64,000 nucleotides of DNA from NCBI GenBank assembly GCA_964583335.1, contig CAZOVG010000001.1, forward strand, positions 310,001-374,000. The letters are read 5' to 3'. Below, piece after piece: positions 8,195 through 16,422 of this stretch. Made by a program: the position numbers and the translations under genes. How positions within the stretch are numbered: position 1 is the stretch's first letter; every line of letters starts with the position of its first letter. The DNA is from JAGNKE01 sp964583335 (GTDB lineage: Bacteria; Pseudomonadota; Alphaproteobacteria; Micavibrionales; Micavibrionaceae). The notes under the pieces are model-generated. The model searched no databases. It was not told the origin of the DNA and saw only the letters and a list, made by a program, of their open reading frames with translations.

Positions 8195-9334
8195 ATGACG
8201 CAAGACAGACCAGAGGGCCGCAAACTTCCGAATCCCGAGTTTATCGGGACCGGGCTGATCGAACAGCTTAAGGCGGATTACAAAAAGGCCGGGGCGCTGA
8301 GCGCCGCGTTCAAGATTCAGGCGAATTTGCCCGCGTGGTCGCCCGTCACATCCACCTATATCAGCGATAATGGCGGGTATCCCGATCTGGCGGTGGGTGA
8401 GATCAAGGTCAACCTTGCCGATATTCACGCGATCGTCACGACTCTGAGCGGCAAAGCGCCGCCGCAGCGGGTCTATCACGACATTCCTTCGCAGGACTGG
8501 CGGGCGGGCGCGTTCGATCTGGCGCAGCTTTCGCGTTACCGCCTGCGCGGCGCGGGGAATACGTTCTTTGTCAACTGCGCGCCGCGTCTGGCGCAGCGTG
8601 GCGTCGAGGGCAACAACAAGGGCGAGAACGTCTATCTCGGCATGCTGCCGAACGGGGCGGTCGTCTCCGGGGTGAGCCCGCACAGTTTTGCGTTTTTCCG
8701 CGATCTGGTGGAGAAAGGCGATCTTGAAATTTACAAGGTGAACGTCCAGACCGAGGGCAGCCAGTTTCGCTCGCGCGATTTCTTCCCGTGGTTTTCGGAG
8801 ATACTAACCTATAACCTCAGCGAGGCGCATGAGGGGTGGAAGGACGGGTTGAGCGTGGATGAGCGCCGGGAATTCCTGAGGCAGTTTAATTTCATCGACA
8901 CGGATAACGTGCTGGAGCTCGAGCATATTCCCGACCTGACGCAGCGTCCGGTGGTGGCGCGCCGGGATACGCACGGCAATTTGAAATTGAGCATTTCCGC
9001 GAGCGACGCCCAGCCGGAGTGGATCGGGCGGCCGCTCAAGGTCACGATCAAGGGGCATGAGTTCGATGCGGAGATTCGCCGGAACATGTTCGATGTGAAA
9101 TCCGGCCAGTATGGGATCGCGCCGGGATCGTCAGGGCATTTCGCGGATTCGGCCAAGGACGACCCGCGTTTTCTGGAGCTGGCGATTATCGGCAAACCGT
9201 TGAGCGAGGAGCTGGGCATCACGCCGCAGGACCTCAAAGAAGGGGTTTATATCGAGATCGAGCCTTTCGCCCCCAATGGCGCCGCGCCGGAGATCGGATT
9301 TGCCGGCGAAACCCGCGAAGTGAGCGCGGATTAG
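8195..9334 (+). CDS. Divergent SAM hydroxide adenosyltransferase-like protein (DUF62)
   Basis: The fold is suggested by aligned landmarks of the DUF62 SAM hydroxide adenosyltransferase/fluorinase family. They are STYISDNGGYPDLAVGEIK (family TDFG...Y.GEMK), YHDIPSQDWRAGAFDLAQ (family HDIPPQDIREGAFLLAQ), GSQFRSRDFFPWFSE (family FHGRDIFAP), and the C-terminal DTHGNLKLSI (family D.FGNLITNI). The family VVDPGVGS region is replaced by VNCAPRLAQRG, so the usual activity may be lost or changed. At 379 aa it is longer than typical (about 260-280). The ATG has a GGAG site. It lies between lptE and holA with a gshA-like gene. Confidence 0.6.
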   Translation: MTQDRPEGRKLPNPEFIGTGLIEQLKADYKKAGALSAAFKIQANLPAWSPVTSTYISDNGGYPDLAVGEIKVNLADIHAIVTTLSGKAPPQRVYHDIPSQDWRAGAFDLAQLSRYRLRGAGNTFFVNCAPRLAQRGVEGNNKGENVYLGMLPNGAVVSGVSPHSFAFFRDLVEKGDLEIYKVNVQTEGSQFRSRDFFPWFSEILTYNLSEAHEGWKDGLSVDERREFLRQFNFIDTDNVLELEHIPDLTQRPVVARRDTHGNLKLSISASDAQPEWIGRPLKVTIKGHEFDAEIRRNMFDVKSGQYGIAPGSSGHFADSAKDDPRFLELAIIGKPLSEELGITPQDLKEGVYIEIEPFAPNGAAPEIGFAGETREVSAD

Positions 9335-9369
9335 CGCCTTTTTCATTACGTTTGGGTAACTTTCCCTGT

Positions 9370-9398
9370 TTGGCAAAGGAATACCAAAAAGGTATAGT
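9370..9398 (+). promoter_or_regulatory. Predicted sigma-70 promoter of the gshA-like gene
   Basis: TTGGCA (9370-9375), a 17-bp spacer and TATAGT (9393-9398), placed 26 bp before the ATG. This gives the ligase gene and holA a private promoter. Confidence 0.6.
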
Positions 9399-9424
9399 TC
9401 TTCTTTGACCGATAAGGATCGCCC

Positions 9425-10888
9425 ATGTCTGACGTCAACGCCGCAGACCGCCGGATCATCAACGGCCCCGAGGATGTCTTGCCTCTTTATCGCGGCGCGG
9501 GGGCGGATGTGCGGGCCGGGGTCGAGATCGAGCTGGCGTTTTTCAAGCAGGATGATTTAAGCCCTCTCGGCGTTGCGGATAACGAGACGCTGCGGGCGCA
9601 GGCGCATGCAGCGCTGGGCAAGGGCGTGTGGGTCCATAACGAGCCGACCAGCGAGACGGTGGAGGTGAGTTCGATCGCCGCGCCTCTGGACGATTTGCGG
9701 GCCGTCATGGACGATGTGTCGAACAAGATCAAGATCGTCATGCAGGTCGCCGAGCGCAACGGGTTCAAGCGGTCGTATTTTCAGGAATTGCCGGAACGTA
9801 CCGCCGACGATCTGCTTTCACGCATTGTGAATGTCGAGCGGTATCATGCATTTTTCAAACCCTACCGCAGCGACATGCGCGGCTTCGCCGAATATTTCTC
9901 GGTCTGTAAATCCGATCAGGTTTCGGTGAGTTATTCCACACCGGAGCATATGTTCAAAAACGTGCGGCGGCTTTACCTGCTCGCGCCGTTTTTATTCCTT
10001 CTGACCGATAACAGCACGGGTTTTTCGCAGGGGCGTCCGTTCGACGGGCATGGCGGGATGACTTTGCGGCACAAGGGTCTCAAAGAGGGGCGGGGGGGCG
10101 TTCCCCCTTATGTTTTGAGCGCACGGAACGGCGAGGACTATCTGGCCGCGCATATCGACCATGTGATGAACAACCCGCTTTACGTCTATTACGATCAGGA
10201 CGGGAAGATCGTGCGCTTGCCCGCCGGGACGTGGACGAGCTTTAACGCGCTGAAAGAAAAGGGCCTGAACACGGCGACGAATTATTTCTTCGCGCAGACG
10301 GTTTTGTGGCCTGATGTGAAGATCGCCGCGCTGCGCGACGCGGACGGCGAGGTGTCCGGGCACCGCTACGAGGCGCGGATGTTCGGGGTCGGGTTGCATC
10401 AGCACCGCACGGCGTTGATGATCACCGGGATGCTGGCGCGTGACGAGGCGCTGGGGGCGGCGGTGGATGCGTTGCTGAAATCCTTCGGCCTTGATCCCGA
10501 GGGCGGGGCGGTTACGCGGGCCAAGCTGGACGAGGCCTATCAGGCGGCGCGTTCGCATGGCGGGGCGTTTTTCGATATTCCCTTCGGCAGCGGGACGATG
10601 CGGGCGTTCGCGCAGCGTTTCGCGGATCTGTTCGAACCTGCGCTGGATGCGGCGGGGTTTGGGGCGGAGGGTGTGCCGATGATCACGATCTGCCGGACCG
10701 GGTGCACAGACGGCAAGGTGAACAGGGCGGTGTTTCCGACGCTGGAGGATGTTCTGGATTTCCAGATGAATTATGACACGGCGCTGTTTTCCCGCGAGGA
10801 GGCTTGCGGGAAGATCGTGTTCGCGGATGAGATGAATTCAGGGTCGGCCAAGCGTTCACGCGCACTGGCTGCTTGTTGCGGGTCGTGA
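9425..10888 (+). CDS. Glutamate-cysteine ligase-like protein
   Basis: Predicted ATP-dependent carboxylate-amine ligase of the glutamine-synthetase-like fold. The N-terminal RAGVEIELAFF resembles the GxExE metal/ATP motif. Further landmarks are VHNEPTSETVEVSS, GRPFDGHGGMTLRHKG, a Gly-rich REGRGG-like loop (KEGRGGVPPYV) and the late YEARMFGVGLHQHR, containing the E..R and H residues expected of the family. Length 487 aa is within the range of proteobacterial GshA. The reaction would be the first step of glutathione synthesis, but substrate specificity is not proven. It ends with several Cys (CRTGCTDG, ACCGS). holA starts 10 bp downstream. Confidence 0.6.
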   Translation: MSDVNAADRRIINGPEDVLPLYRGAGADVRAGVEIELAFFKQDDLSPLGVADNETLRAQAHAALGKGVWVHNEPTSETVEVSSIAAPLDDLRAVMDDVSNKIKIVMQVAERNGFKRSYFQELPERTADDLLSRIVNVERYHAFFKPYRSDMRGFAEYFSVCKSDQVSVSYSTPEHMFKNVRRLYLLAPFLFLLTDNSTGFSQGRPFDGHGGMTLRHKGLKEGRGGVPPYVLSARNGEDYLAAHIDHVMNNPLYVYYDQDGKIVRLPAGTWTSFNALKEKGLNTATNYFFAQTVLWPDVKIAALRDADGEVSGHRYEARMFGVGLHQHRTALMITGMLARDEALGAAVDALLKSFGLDPEGGAVTRAKLDEAYQAARSHGGAFFDIPFGSGTMRAFAQRFADLFEPALDAAGFGAEGVPMITICRTGCTDGKVNRAVFPTLEDVLDFQMNYDTALFSREEACGKIVFADEMNSGSAKRSRALAACCGS

Positions 10889-10898
10889 TTGAGGCATT

Positions 10899-11915
10899 AT
10901 GAAGCTTGCGTTTCGACAGATCGAGCCGTTCGTCGCCAAGCCGGACCCGGCGGCGCGGGTGATTTTGATCTACGGGCCGGATGCGGGGCTGGTGCGCGAG
11001 CGGGCGGCGATGATCGGCAAGAGCGTTGTCGCCGATCTCAACGATCCGTTCAATGTCGCGGTTCTTACGAGCGATCAGATCGTTGACGATCCGGCGCGGC
11101 TGGCGGACGAGGCGAGCGCGATGTCGATGATGGGCGGGGACCGTCTGATCCGTGTCGAGGATGCCGCTGACAAAATCGTGACGTTTGTTAAAACCTACCT
11201 GGAAAACCCTTCCCCTCATTCTTTGGTGCTTCTGATCGCCGGTGAACTGGGGACCAAATCGAAACTGCGCGAGTTGTGCGAGAAAAGCAAAAGCGCGGCG
11301 GCGGTGCCTTGTTATGTTGATGACGCCCGCGATCTGGGGCGGATCATCCGGCAGATTTTGCAGGACGAGGGGTGCCGTGCGGAGCTCGATGCGGTGCAGT
11401 GGCTTTCCGAGAATATCTCCGGCGACCGCGCGAAGGTGCGCAGTGAGCTTGAAAAGCTGGTGATCTATAAAGGGGACGATAAAACCCCGATTACCGTAGC
11501 GGACGCCATGGCGGCGTGCGGCGCTGCGGGGGCGCAGTCGTTCGACGATCTGGTTTACAATGTCGGCGGGCGCAATACGGAGGCGGCGCTGAAGGCCTAT
11601 TCCGTTCTCACCGCCGAAGGGGTGCCGTTTATCGCGGTCTTGCGGGCGATGCAGAACCATTTCCGCAGGCTGCACCGGGTTAAATCCGAGGTCGCAGCGG
11701 GGGCGGGGCTGCAGGAGGCGATGAAGAAGCTGCAGCCGCCCGTGTTTTTCAAGGTCGAGGATGCTTTCCGGGCGCAGATTCAAGCGTGGCCGCTTTCCTC
11801 GCTCGACCGGATTCTGGGGCGGCTTCTGGACCTTGAGGCGCAGTGCAAGCAGACCGGGATGCCTACGGATACGCTCTGTGCGCAAGCCATTCTAGGCATC
11901 AGCAAAATGCGTTAA
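10899..11915 (+). CDS. holA: DNA polymerase III delta subunit
   Basis: Clamp-loader subunit that opens the beta sliding clamp. The sequence begins MKLAFRQIEPFVAKPDPAARVILIYGPDAGLVRERAA, the degenerate P-loop start typical of alphaproteobacterial HolA. It continues with a middle domain (RLIRVEDAADKI) and the C-terminal collar domain (FIAVLRAMQNHFRRLHRVKSEV). Length 338 aa is normal. Alphaproteobacteria usually place holA directly after lptE. Here two genes intervene, and it follows the ligase-like gene closely enough to share its promoter. Confidence 0.9.
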   Translation: MKLAFRQIEPFVAKPDPAARVILIYGPDAGLVRERAAMIGKSVVADLNDPFNVAVLTSDQIVDDPARLADEASAMSMMGGDRLIRVEDAADKIVTFVKTYLENPSPHSLVLLIAGELGTKSKLRELCEKSKSAAAVPCYVDDARDLGRIIRQILQDEGCRAELDAVQWLSENISGDRAKVRSELEKLVIYKGDDKTPITVADAMAACGAAGAQSFDDLVYNVGGRNTEAALKAYSVLTAEGVPFIAVLRAMQNHFRRLHRVKSEVAAGAGLQEAMKKLQPPVFFKVEDAFRAQIQAWPLSSLDRILGRLLDLEAQCKQTGMPTDTLCAQAILGISKMR

Positions 11916-12025
11916 TCTTTTTGGCCCGGTTTTTGAATGGGCCTGTTTACAGCTTTCGTTTCTCGCCTGTGTCACTTTCTGTTCGTTCACTGCGAATATG
12001 TAATTGAAAAGCCGGAGGTTTTGAC

Positions 12026-12412
12026 ATGAGACGGAAAAAACCCAGCGCCGACGCGATTGATGGGGTTATCGGCGAAAATCTGAGGCGTTTTCGGACGCTT
12101 CGGGGCATGACGCAGGCCGAGTTGGCCTCTGCGATGGGCATTACCTTTCAACAGGTGCAGAAATACGAACGCGGATTTAACCGATTGAGCGCCTCGCGGC
12201 TGTTTAAGGCTTCGCAAGTGCTTGAAACCGACCCGAGCGCCCTGTTTGAAGGGATGAGCGCGGGCAAGCACAAAATCTTGATCCGTAAGACAAAAGAGCA
12301 AACGAATTTCGATAAGCTCGACCTGCATATCATCAAGGTTTTGCGGACGATCGAAAACCCGGACGTCAAGAAAAAGGCGCTGGCGCTGCTCAAGACCATT
12401 GCAAAATCGTGA
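12026..12412 (+). CDS. Cro/C1-type HTH regulator
   Basis: Small transcription regulator of 128 residues. The XRE helix-turn-helix occupies about residues 15-70: IGENLRRFRTLRGMTQAELASAMGITFQQVQKYERGFNRLSASRLFKASQVLETDPSALFEG. The C-terminal tail is basic and helical (KVLRTIENPDVKKKALALLKTIAKS), a common arrangement in alphaproteobacterial regulators of this size. A GGAGG site precedes the ATG. It stands alone between holA and radA; targets unknown. Confidence 0.88.
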   Translation: MRRKKPSADAIDGVIGENLRRFRTLRGMTQAELASAMGITFQQVQKYERGFNRLSASRLFKASQVLETDPSALFEGMSAGKHKILIRKTKEQTNFDKLDLHIIKVLRTIENPDVKKKALALLKTIAKS

Positions 12413-12461
12413 ATCGCGGGCCAGACTCTGAGGTGTCCGTTGTTTCTCAGGAGTCCGGGCT

Positions 12462-13838
12462 TTGGCCAAAGCGCAAAAATCCTATGTCTGCCAATCCTGC
12501 GGCGCTGTGAGCACGCGCTGGGCCGGGAAATGCGATGCCTGCAACGAGTGGAACACGATTGCGGAGGAAGCTGCTGCGGTCGCCGTACCCAAGGGTTTAA
12601 GCGCGTCGAAGAAGGGGCGCGTGATAGATTTTGTGGATCTGCGCGCCGGGGCGGGGGCGCATTATATCCGGCATGTCACCAAGATTGGCGAGTTCGACCG
12701 GGTGACGGGCGGCGGCTTGGTGCCCGGATCGGCGGTTTTGATCGGCGGGGATCCGGGGATCGGGAAGTCTACGCTTCTGCTTCAGGCTGTCTGCGCGTTG
12801 AGCCGGGGCGGGGTTCCGTGCGTCTATGTCTCCGGCGAGGAGGCGGTCGAGCAAATCAGGATGCGAGCGGAGCGGCTGGGGCTTGCGGACGCGCCCGTGA
12901 AGCTGGCGGCGGCGACCAACGTGCGGGACATCATCGAATCCGTGCGCGGGGCGGAGGATGCGCCGAAAGTTCTGATCATCGATTCCATCCAGACGATGTA
13001 TATCGACAATATCGACAGCGCGCCGGGGACGGTGACGCAGGTGCGCACCTGCGCGCAGGAGATTATCCGCATGGCCAAGAGCCGGAATATCGCCGTGCTG
13101 TTCGTCGGGCACGTGACGAAGGACGGGCAGATCGCGGGGCCGCGCGTTCTGGAGCATCTGGTCGATTGCGTTCTCTATTTCGAGGGGGACCGGGGGCATC
13201 AGTTCCGCATTTTGCGGGCGGTGAAGAACCGTTTCGGGCCGACCAACGAGATCGGCGTGTTTGAGATGGCGCAGGAGGGGCTGGTGGAAGTCGCCAACCC
13301 TTCGGAGCTGTTTCTTTCCCAGCGCAGCGAGGATGCGGCGGGCAGCGCGGTGATGGCCGCGCTGGAGGGAACGCGGCCTTTGCTGGTTGAGGTGCAGGCG
13401 CTGGTCGCGCGTTCGAACCTGGCTGCGCCGCGCCGGGCGGTTTTGGGCTGGGATCAGAACCGGCTGGCCATGATCGTGGCGGTGCTGGAGACGCGCTGCG
13501 GGATTTCGCTTTCGGGGCATGATATCTTTCTCAATATCGCCGGAGGCATACGGATTGCGGAGCCCGCGGCGGACGTTGCGGTGGCGGCGGCGCTGATCAG
13601 TGCGCTGCGGGGGGAGGCCCTGCCCGCCGATACGGTTTTCTTCGGGGAGATCGGACTGGCCGGGGAAGTGCGGCCCGTGGCGCAGGCGGATATCAGGCTC
13701 AAGGAATCCGAGAAGCTGGGCTTCAAACGGGCGGTGGTGCCCAAGCCGGGGAAAAAGACCGATAAGGGCGGTGAGGGCAAAATCAAGCTTAGGGCGCTGG
13801 CGCATGTGCGGGATCTGGCGGAAATTCTGGGCTTTTAG
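12462..13838 (+). CDS. radA: DNA repair protein RadA
   Basis: RecA-like branch-migration helicase acting in recombinational repair. The N-terminal zinc finger has Cys10, Cys13, Cys24 and Cys27 (VCQSCG...CDACNEW). Walker A is GGDPGIGKSTLL near residue 95, Walker B is VLIIDSIQTM, the RadA-specific motif is KNRFGPTNEIGVFEM, and a Lon-like C-terminal domain carries GGIRIAEPAADVAVAAAL. Length 458 aa is standard. The start is a TTG at 12462 behind CAGGAG; no ATG gives the complete zinc finger. Confidence 0.97.
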   Translation: MAKAQKSYVCQSCGAVSTRWAGKCDACNEWNTIAEEAAAVAVPKGLSASKKGRVIDFVDLRAGAGAHYIRHVTKIGEFDRVTGGGLVPGSAVLIGGDPGIGKSTLLLQAVCALSRGGVPCVYVSGEEAVEQIRMRAERLGLADAPVKLAAATNVRDIIESVRGAEDAPKVLIIDSIQTMYIDNIDSAPGTVTQVRTCAQEIIRMAKSRNIAVLFVGHVTKDGQIAGPRVLEHLVDCVLYFEGDRGHQFRILRAVKNRFGPTNEIGVFEMAQEGLVEVANPSELFLSQRSEDAAGSAVMAALEGTRPLLVEVQALVARSNLAAPRRAVLGWDQNRLAMIVAVLETRCGISLSGHDIFLNIAGGIRIAEPAADVAVAAALISALRGEALPADTVFFGEIGLAGEVRPVAQADIRLKESEKLGFKRAVVPKPGKKTDKGGEGKIKLRALAHVRDLAEILGF

Positions 13839-13889
13839 GGGCGTTTTACGCCGCGTTTGCGCGTTTTTGGCCGGGGGCGAAAGAAAGAC

Positions 13890-13919
13890 TTGATTTTACC
13901 CGCTTCCAGACATTATAAA
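13890..13919 (+). promoter_or_regulatory. Predicted promoter of tRNA-Glu
   Basis: TTGATT (13890-13895), an 18-bp spacer and TATAAA (13914-13919). The predicted start is about 22 nt before the mature tRNA. Confidence 0.5.
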
Positions 13920-13947
13920 GCAGTGTCTTTTCGGCATTTGCTAGCAC

Positions 13948-14023
13948 GTCCCCTTCGTCTAGAGGCCTAGGACACCTCCCTTTCACGGAGGCGACACGGG
14001 TTCGAATCCCGTAGGGGACGCCA
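13948..14023 (+). tRNA. tRNA-Glu (anticodon TTC)
   Basis: A 76-nt cloverleaf. The acceptor GTCCCCT pairs with AGGGGAC, the discriminator is G, and CCA is encoded. The anticodon stem CCTCC/GGAGG encloses CTTTCAC with anticodon TTC. The T-arm loop is TTCGAAT. Confidence 0.96.
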
Positions 14024-14290
14024 GTTTATCCACCAGCCAAATCCAATATCATCTTGAGAAGCATCGGGAAACCAAGGCTTTTGCGCTATAATGCGCCTAA
14101 GGCCATCCGATGCTGTCCGCCCTGATCCGATCAAAATGGGGGCCTTATCTGGGTGGATCGCTTGGGCGCTTTTAAGCGTGCCGGTGAGACGGGTGAATAA
14201 AATCAAGAACTCTTGCGAGAAGCGGCGCGGCTTCGGATCTATCCGTTTTACGAAAAACTAAAATACAGACGCTTAATTTTGCTGTTATTC

Positions 14291-14722
14291 CTAATTTCCA
14301 AATTTTTTCATAATTTGCAGTGTTTTTTCACTGATATGATGCTCAATTCCTTCAGCATCAAATTCGGCCGCTTCGGGATCGACACCCAGACGTATAAGAA
14401 ACTCCAAAACGATCTGATGGCGTTCTTTGCACTTTTTCGCCAGTTTCTTGCCCTTATCTGTCAGGAATATGGAGCGGTAAGGCTGGCTTTCTATGTACCC
14501 TTCCTCTTTAAGGCGGGCGACAACTTTATTCGCTGTCGGATGTGCAACGCCTAAACGCGCTGCCAGATCGCTGAGGCGGGCTTCTTGCTGAACTTCAATC
14601 AAATCGGCAATCAACTCAACATAATCTTCCGTTGTCTCCGTCTGGTGCGCTTGGCGAACACGCGCGAACCAGCTTGCCTGTACTTTTGGGTCTGCGAGCT
14701 TTGCATCAGGCTTCTTTCCCAT
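14291..14722 (-). CDS. mntR: Manganese-responsive repressor MntR
   Basis: DtxR-family metalloregulator of 143 residues. It has the long N-terminal extension typical of the proteobacterial MntR form (ASWFARVRQAHQTETTEDYVELIADLI) and a winged helix (LSDLAARLGVAHPTANKVVARLKEEGYIE). The metal-binding dimer domain includes the Glu/His cluster ERHQIVLEFLIRLGV...DAEGIEHHISEKTL. It is the last gene of the sitABCD operon, overlapping the second permease gene by 17 bp. The repressor is thus made with the transporter it probably controls; Mn(II) should trigger binding at the sitA promoter (inference). Confidence 0.92.
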   Translation of the reverse strand: MGKKPDAKLADPKVQASWFARVRQAHQTETTEDYVELIADLIEVQQEARLSDLAARLGVAHPTANKVVARLKEEGYIESQPYRSIFLTDKGKKLAKKCKERHQIVLEFLIRLGVDPEAAEFDAEGIEHHISEKTLQIMKKFGN

Positions 14723-15563
14723 TTATGTGCCCTTCTTTTGTCGTTTTGTAAAATTTCTCGAAAGTCAGGGCCAATAAAAATAACCCGGCCTGTATCACAA
14801 CGATCAGCGGTGCGGTGGCCGCATCCATGTGGTAGCTCAGAATCGTTCCGGTTATGCAGGAGAAGACAGAGGCGCCGAGCGCGATCAGCACCATACGGTC
14901 AAAGGATTGACTGAGCATGAAGCCGATCGCGCCGGGTGCGATCAGCATCGCGATAACCAGAATAATGCCCGCAGCTTTCAGAGATGAAACGATGGTCAGC
15001 GAAAGCAAAATCAGTAATCCGAAGTGAAGGCTTTTTACGGGAAGGCCGATTACGCCGGCATACGCAGGATCAAAACAATAAAGCATAAAGTCCTTGCGTT
15101 TTATCAACATAATCGCCGAGCACAGCGCTGCGATCATGCCCGCACTTAAAAGATCGTCTTTTGAAATGCCGAGGACATTTCCGAAAAGTACGTGCATCAA
15201 ATGCACGTCTGTTTCAATTCTTGTTATGAGGACCAGGCCAAAAGCAAACATCCCTGAGAAGACAATTCCCATTAAGGCATCTTCTTTAATTCGGCTATGT
15301 TCCTTTAGGTATCCGGTTGCCACCGCACAGAATATGCCTGCTGCAAATGCGCCGATGCCCAGCGGGATACCGACCATGAACGCTAGGGCCAGCCCCGGCA
15401 AAACGGCATGTGATACAGCATCCCCCATCAGGGACCAGCCTTTTAGAACCAGGAAGCAGGAAAAGATCGAACATACAATCGCGATCAGGAGCGACATGAG
15501 CAAGGCACGCTGCATAAATTCATGCGCAAGCGGTTCTGCGATCAATGCAAAAAGGCTATCCAT
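14706..15563 (-). CDS. sitD: Mn/Fe ABC transporter permease SitD
   Basis: Inner-membrane permease of the metal-type ABC-3 family, 285 residues with about eight hydrophobic helices. Family motifs include FLVLKGWSLMGDAVSHAVLPGLALAFMVGIPL near the N-terminus, HSRIKEDALMGIVFSGMFAFGLVLI in the middle, and IILVIAMLIAPGAIGFMLSQSFDRM late. It partners with SitC as a heterodimeric channel energised by SitB. The start overlaps the sitC stop by 8 bp. Confidence 0.9.
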   Translation of the reverse strand: MDSLFALIAEPLAHEFMQRALLMSLLIAIVCSIFSCFLVLKGWSLMGDAVSHAVLPGLALAFMVGIPLGIGAFAAGIFCAVATGYLKEHSRIKEDALMGIVFSGMFAFGLVLITRIETDVHLMHVLFGNVLGISKDDLLSAGMIAALCSAIMLIKRKDFMLYCFDPAYAGVIGLPVKSLHFGLLILLSLTIVSSLKAAGIILVIAMLIAPGAIGFMLSQSFDRMVLIALGASVFSCITGTILSYHMDAATAPLIVVIQAGLFLLALTFEKFYKTTKEGHINGKEA

Positions 15564-16422
15564 GCGCGCCTACTTTTTTCTGGCGTCCGATCGCGCGCCT
15601 TGCGCGGAAAAGCCCATGCTTTGGCGCCAGAAAGAACGCAACCATGAAGACCAAAGTTTGCATGGTGACGATCAATCCGCCGGGATTGGTATTTAGAAAA
15701 TAACTCAGGTATGCGCCCAGGGCACTTATGGTGCTGCCCAGAAGTACGGCCAAAATAATCAATCTCCCAAATCTGTCTGTCAACAGATAGGCCGTAGCGC
15801 CGGGTGTAACCACCATGGCTATGACAAGACAAGCCCCGACAGTTTGAAGGGCGGCGACCGTTGCGGCGCTGAGAAGCGTAAAAAACACGATTTGGAGCGT
15901 TTGTACAGGCAGGCCGATGCTGCGTGCGTGGTTCTCATCGAAAAAGACTGCTAAAAAATCTTTCCATTTGAGTGTCAGGACGACCAAACAAATGACGGAT
16001 ATAATGACAACCTGCATAAGGTCGAAGTCAGAGATTGCTAGGATATTGCCCAGAATTATGCCCTGAAGATTGACGGATGTGGGGTTTATGGAGACAAGGA
16101 GCAGGCCAACGGCAAAGAAGGCTGTAAAAACCAGACCAATGATTGTGTCCTCGCGTAGTTTGGTTTGCCTTTTTACCGTCGCCATGCCGAACGCAGCCAT
16201 CAGCCCCGAAAAAAACGCTCCGATCGAGTAGGGGAGTCCGAGTATGTAAGCCAAGGCAACGCCCGGTACGATAGAGTGCGCCAAGGCATCACCCATTAGA
16301 GACCAGCCCTTGAGTATCAAGTAAGACGAAAGGAATGCGCATGTGCCGCCAACCAAAGCGCAAACCCATATGGCCTTGAACATAAAATTATAGCTAAAAG
16401 GCTCAAGCAGATATTCAATCAT
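15556..16422 (-). CDS. sitC: Mn/Fe ABC transporter permease SitC
   Basis: Second ABC-3 permease, 288 residues, paralogous to SitD: SSYLILKGWSLMGDALAHSIVPGVALAYILGLPY, KLREDTIIGLVFTAFFAVGLLLVS, CLVIAMVVTPGATAYLLTDRFGRL. Roughly eight membrane helices with a basic cytoplasmic tail. It overlaps sitB by 4 bp (ATGA). The metal assignment (Mn rather than Zn) rests on the MntR gene in the operon and the SitA-like binding protein. Confidence 0.9.
   Translation of the reverse strand: MIEYLLEPFSYNFMFKAIWVCALVGGTCAFLSSYLILKGWSLMGDALAHSIVPGVALAYILGLPYSIGAFFSGLMAAFGMATVKRQTKLREDTIIGLVFTAFFAVGLLLVSINPTSVNLQGIILGNILAISDFDLMQVVIISVICLVVLTLKWKDFLAVFFDENHARSIGLPVQTLQIVFFTLLSAATVAALQTVGACLVIAMVVTPGATAYLLTDRFGRLIILAVLLGSTISALGAYLSYFLNTNPGGLIVTMQTLVFMVAFFLAPKHGLFRARRAIGRQKKVGAHG

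Noticed and set aside
13967..14206. Minus-strand 79-codon frame covering tRNA-Glu
   Set aside because: The C-terminal RPLRDSNPCRLRERE-type sequence is the well-known artefact of translating the antisense of a tRNA gene.
14024..14290. Region 3' of tRNA-Glu as an integration site or element remnant
   Set aside because: There is an 8-bp inverted repeat (14060-14067 and 14107-14114) and a TATAAT flanked by GCGC, but no integrase, no duplicated tRNA 3' end and no recognisable fragment.
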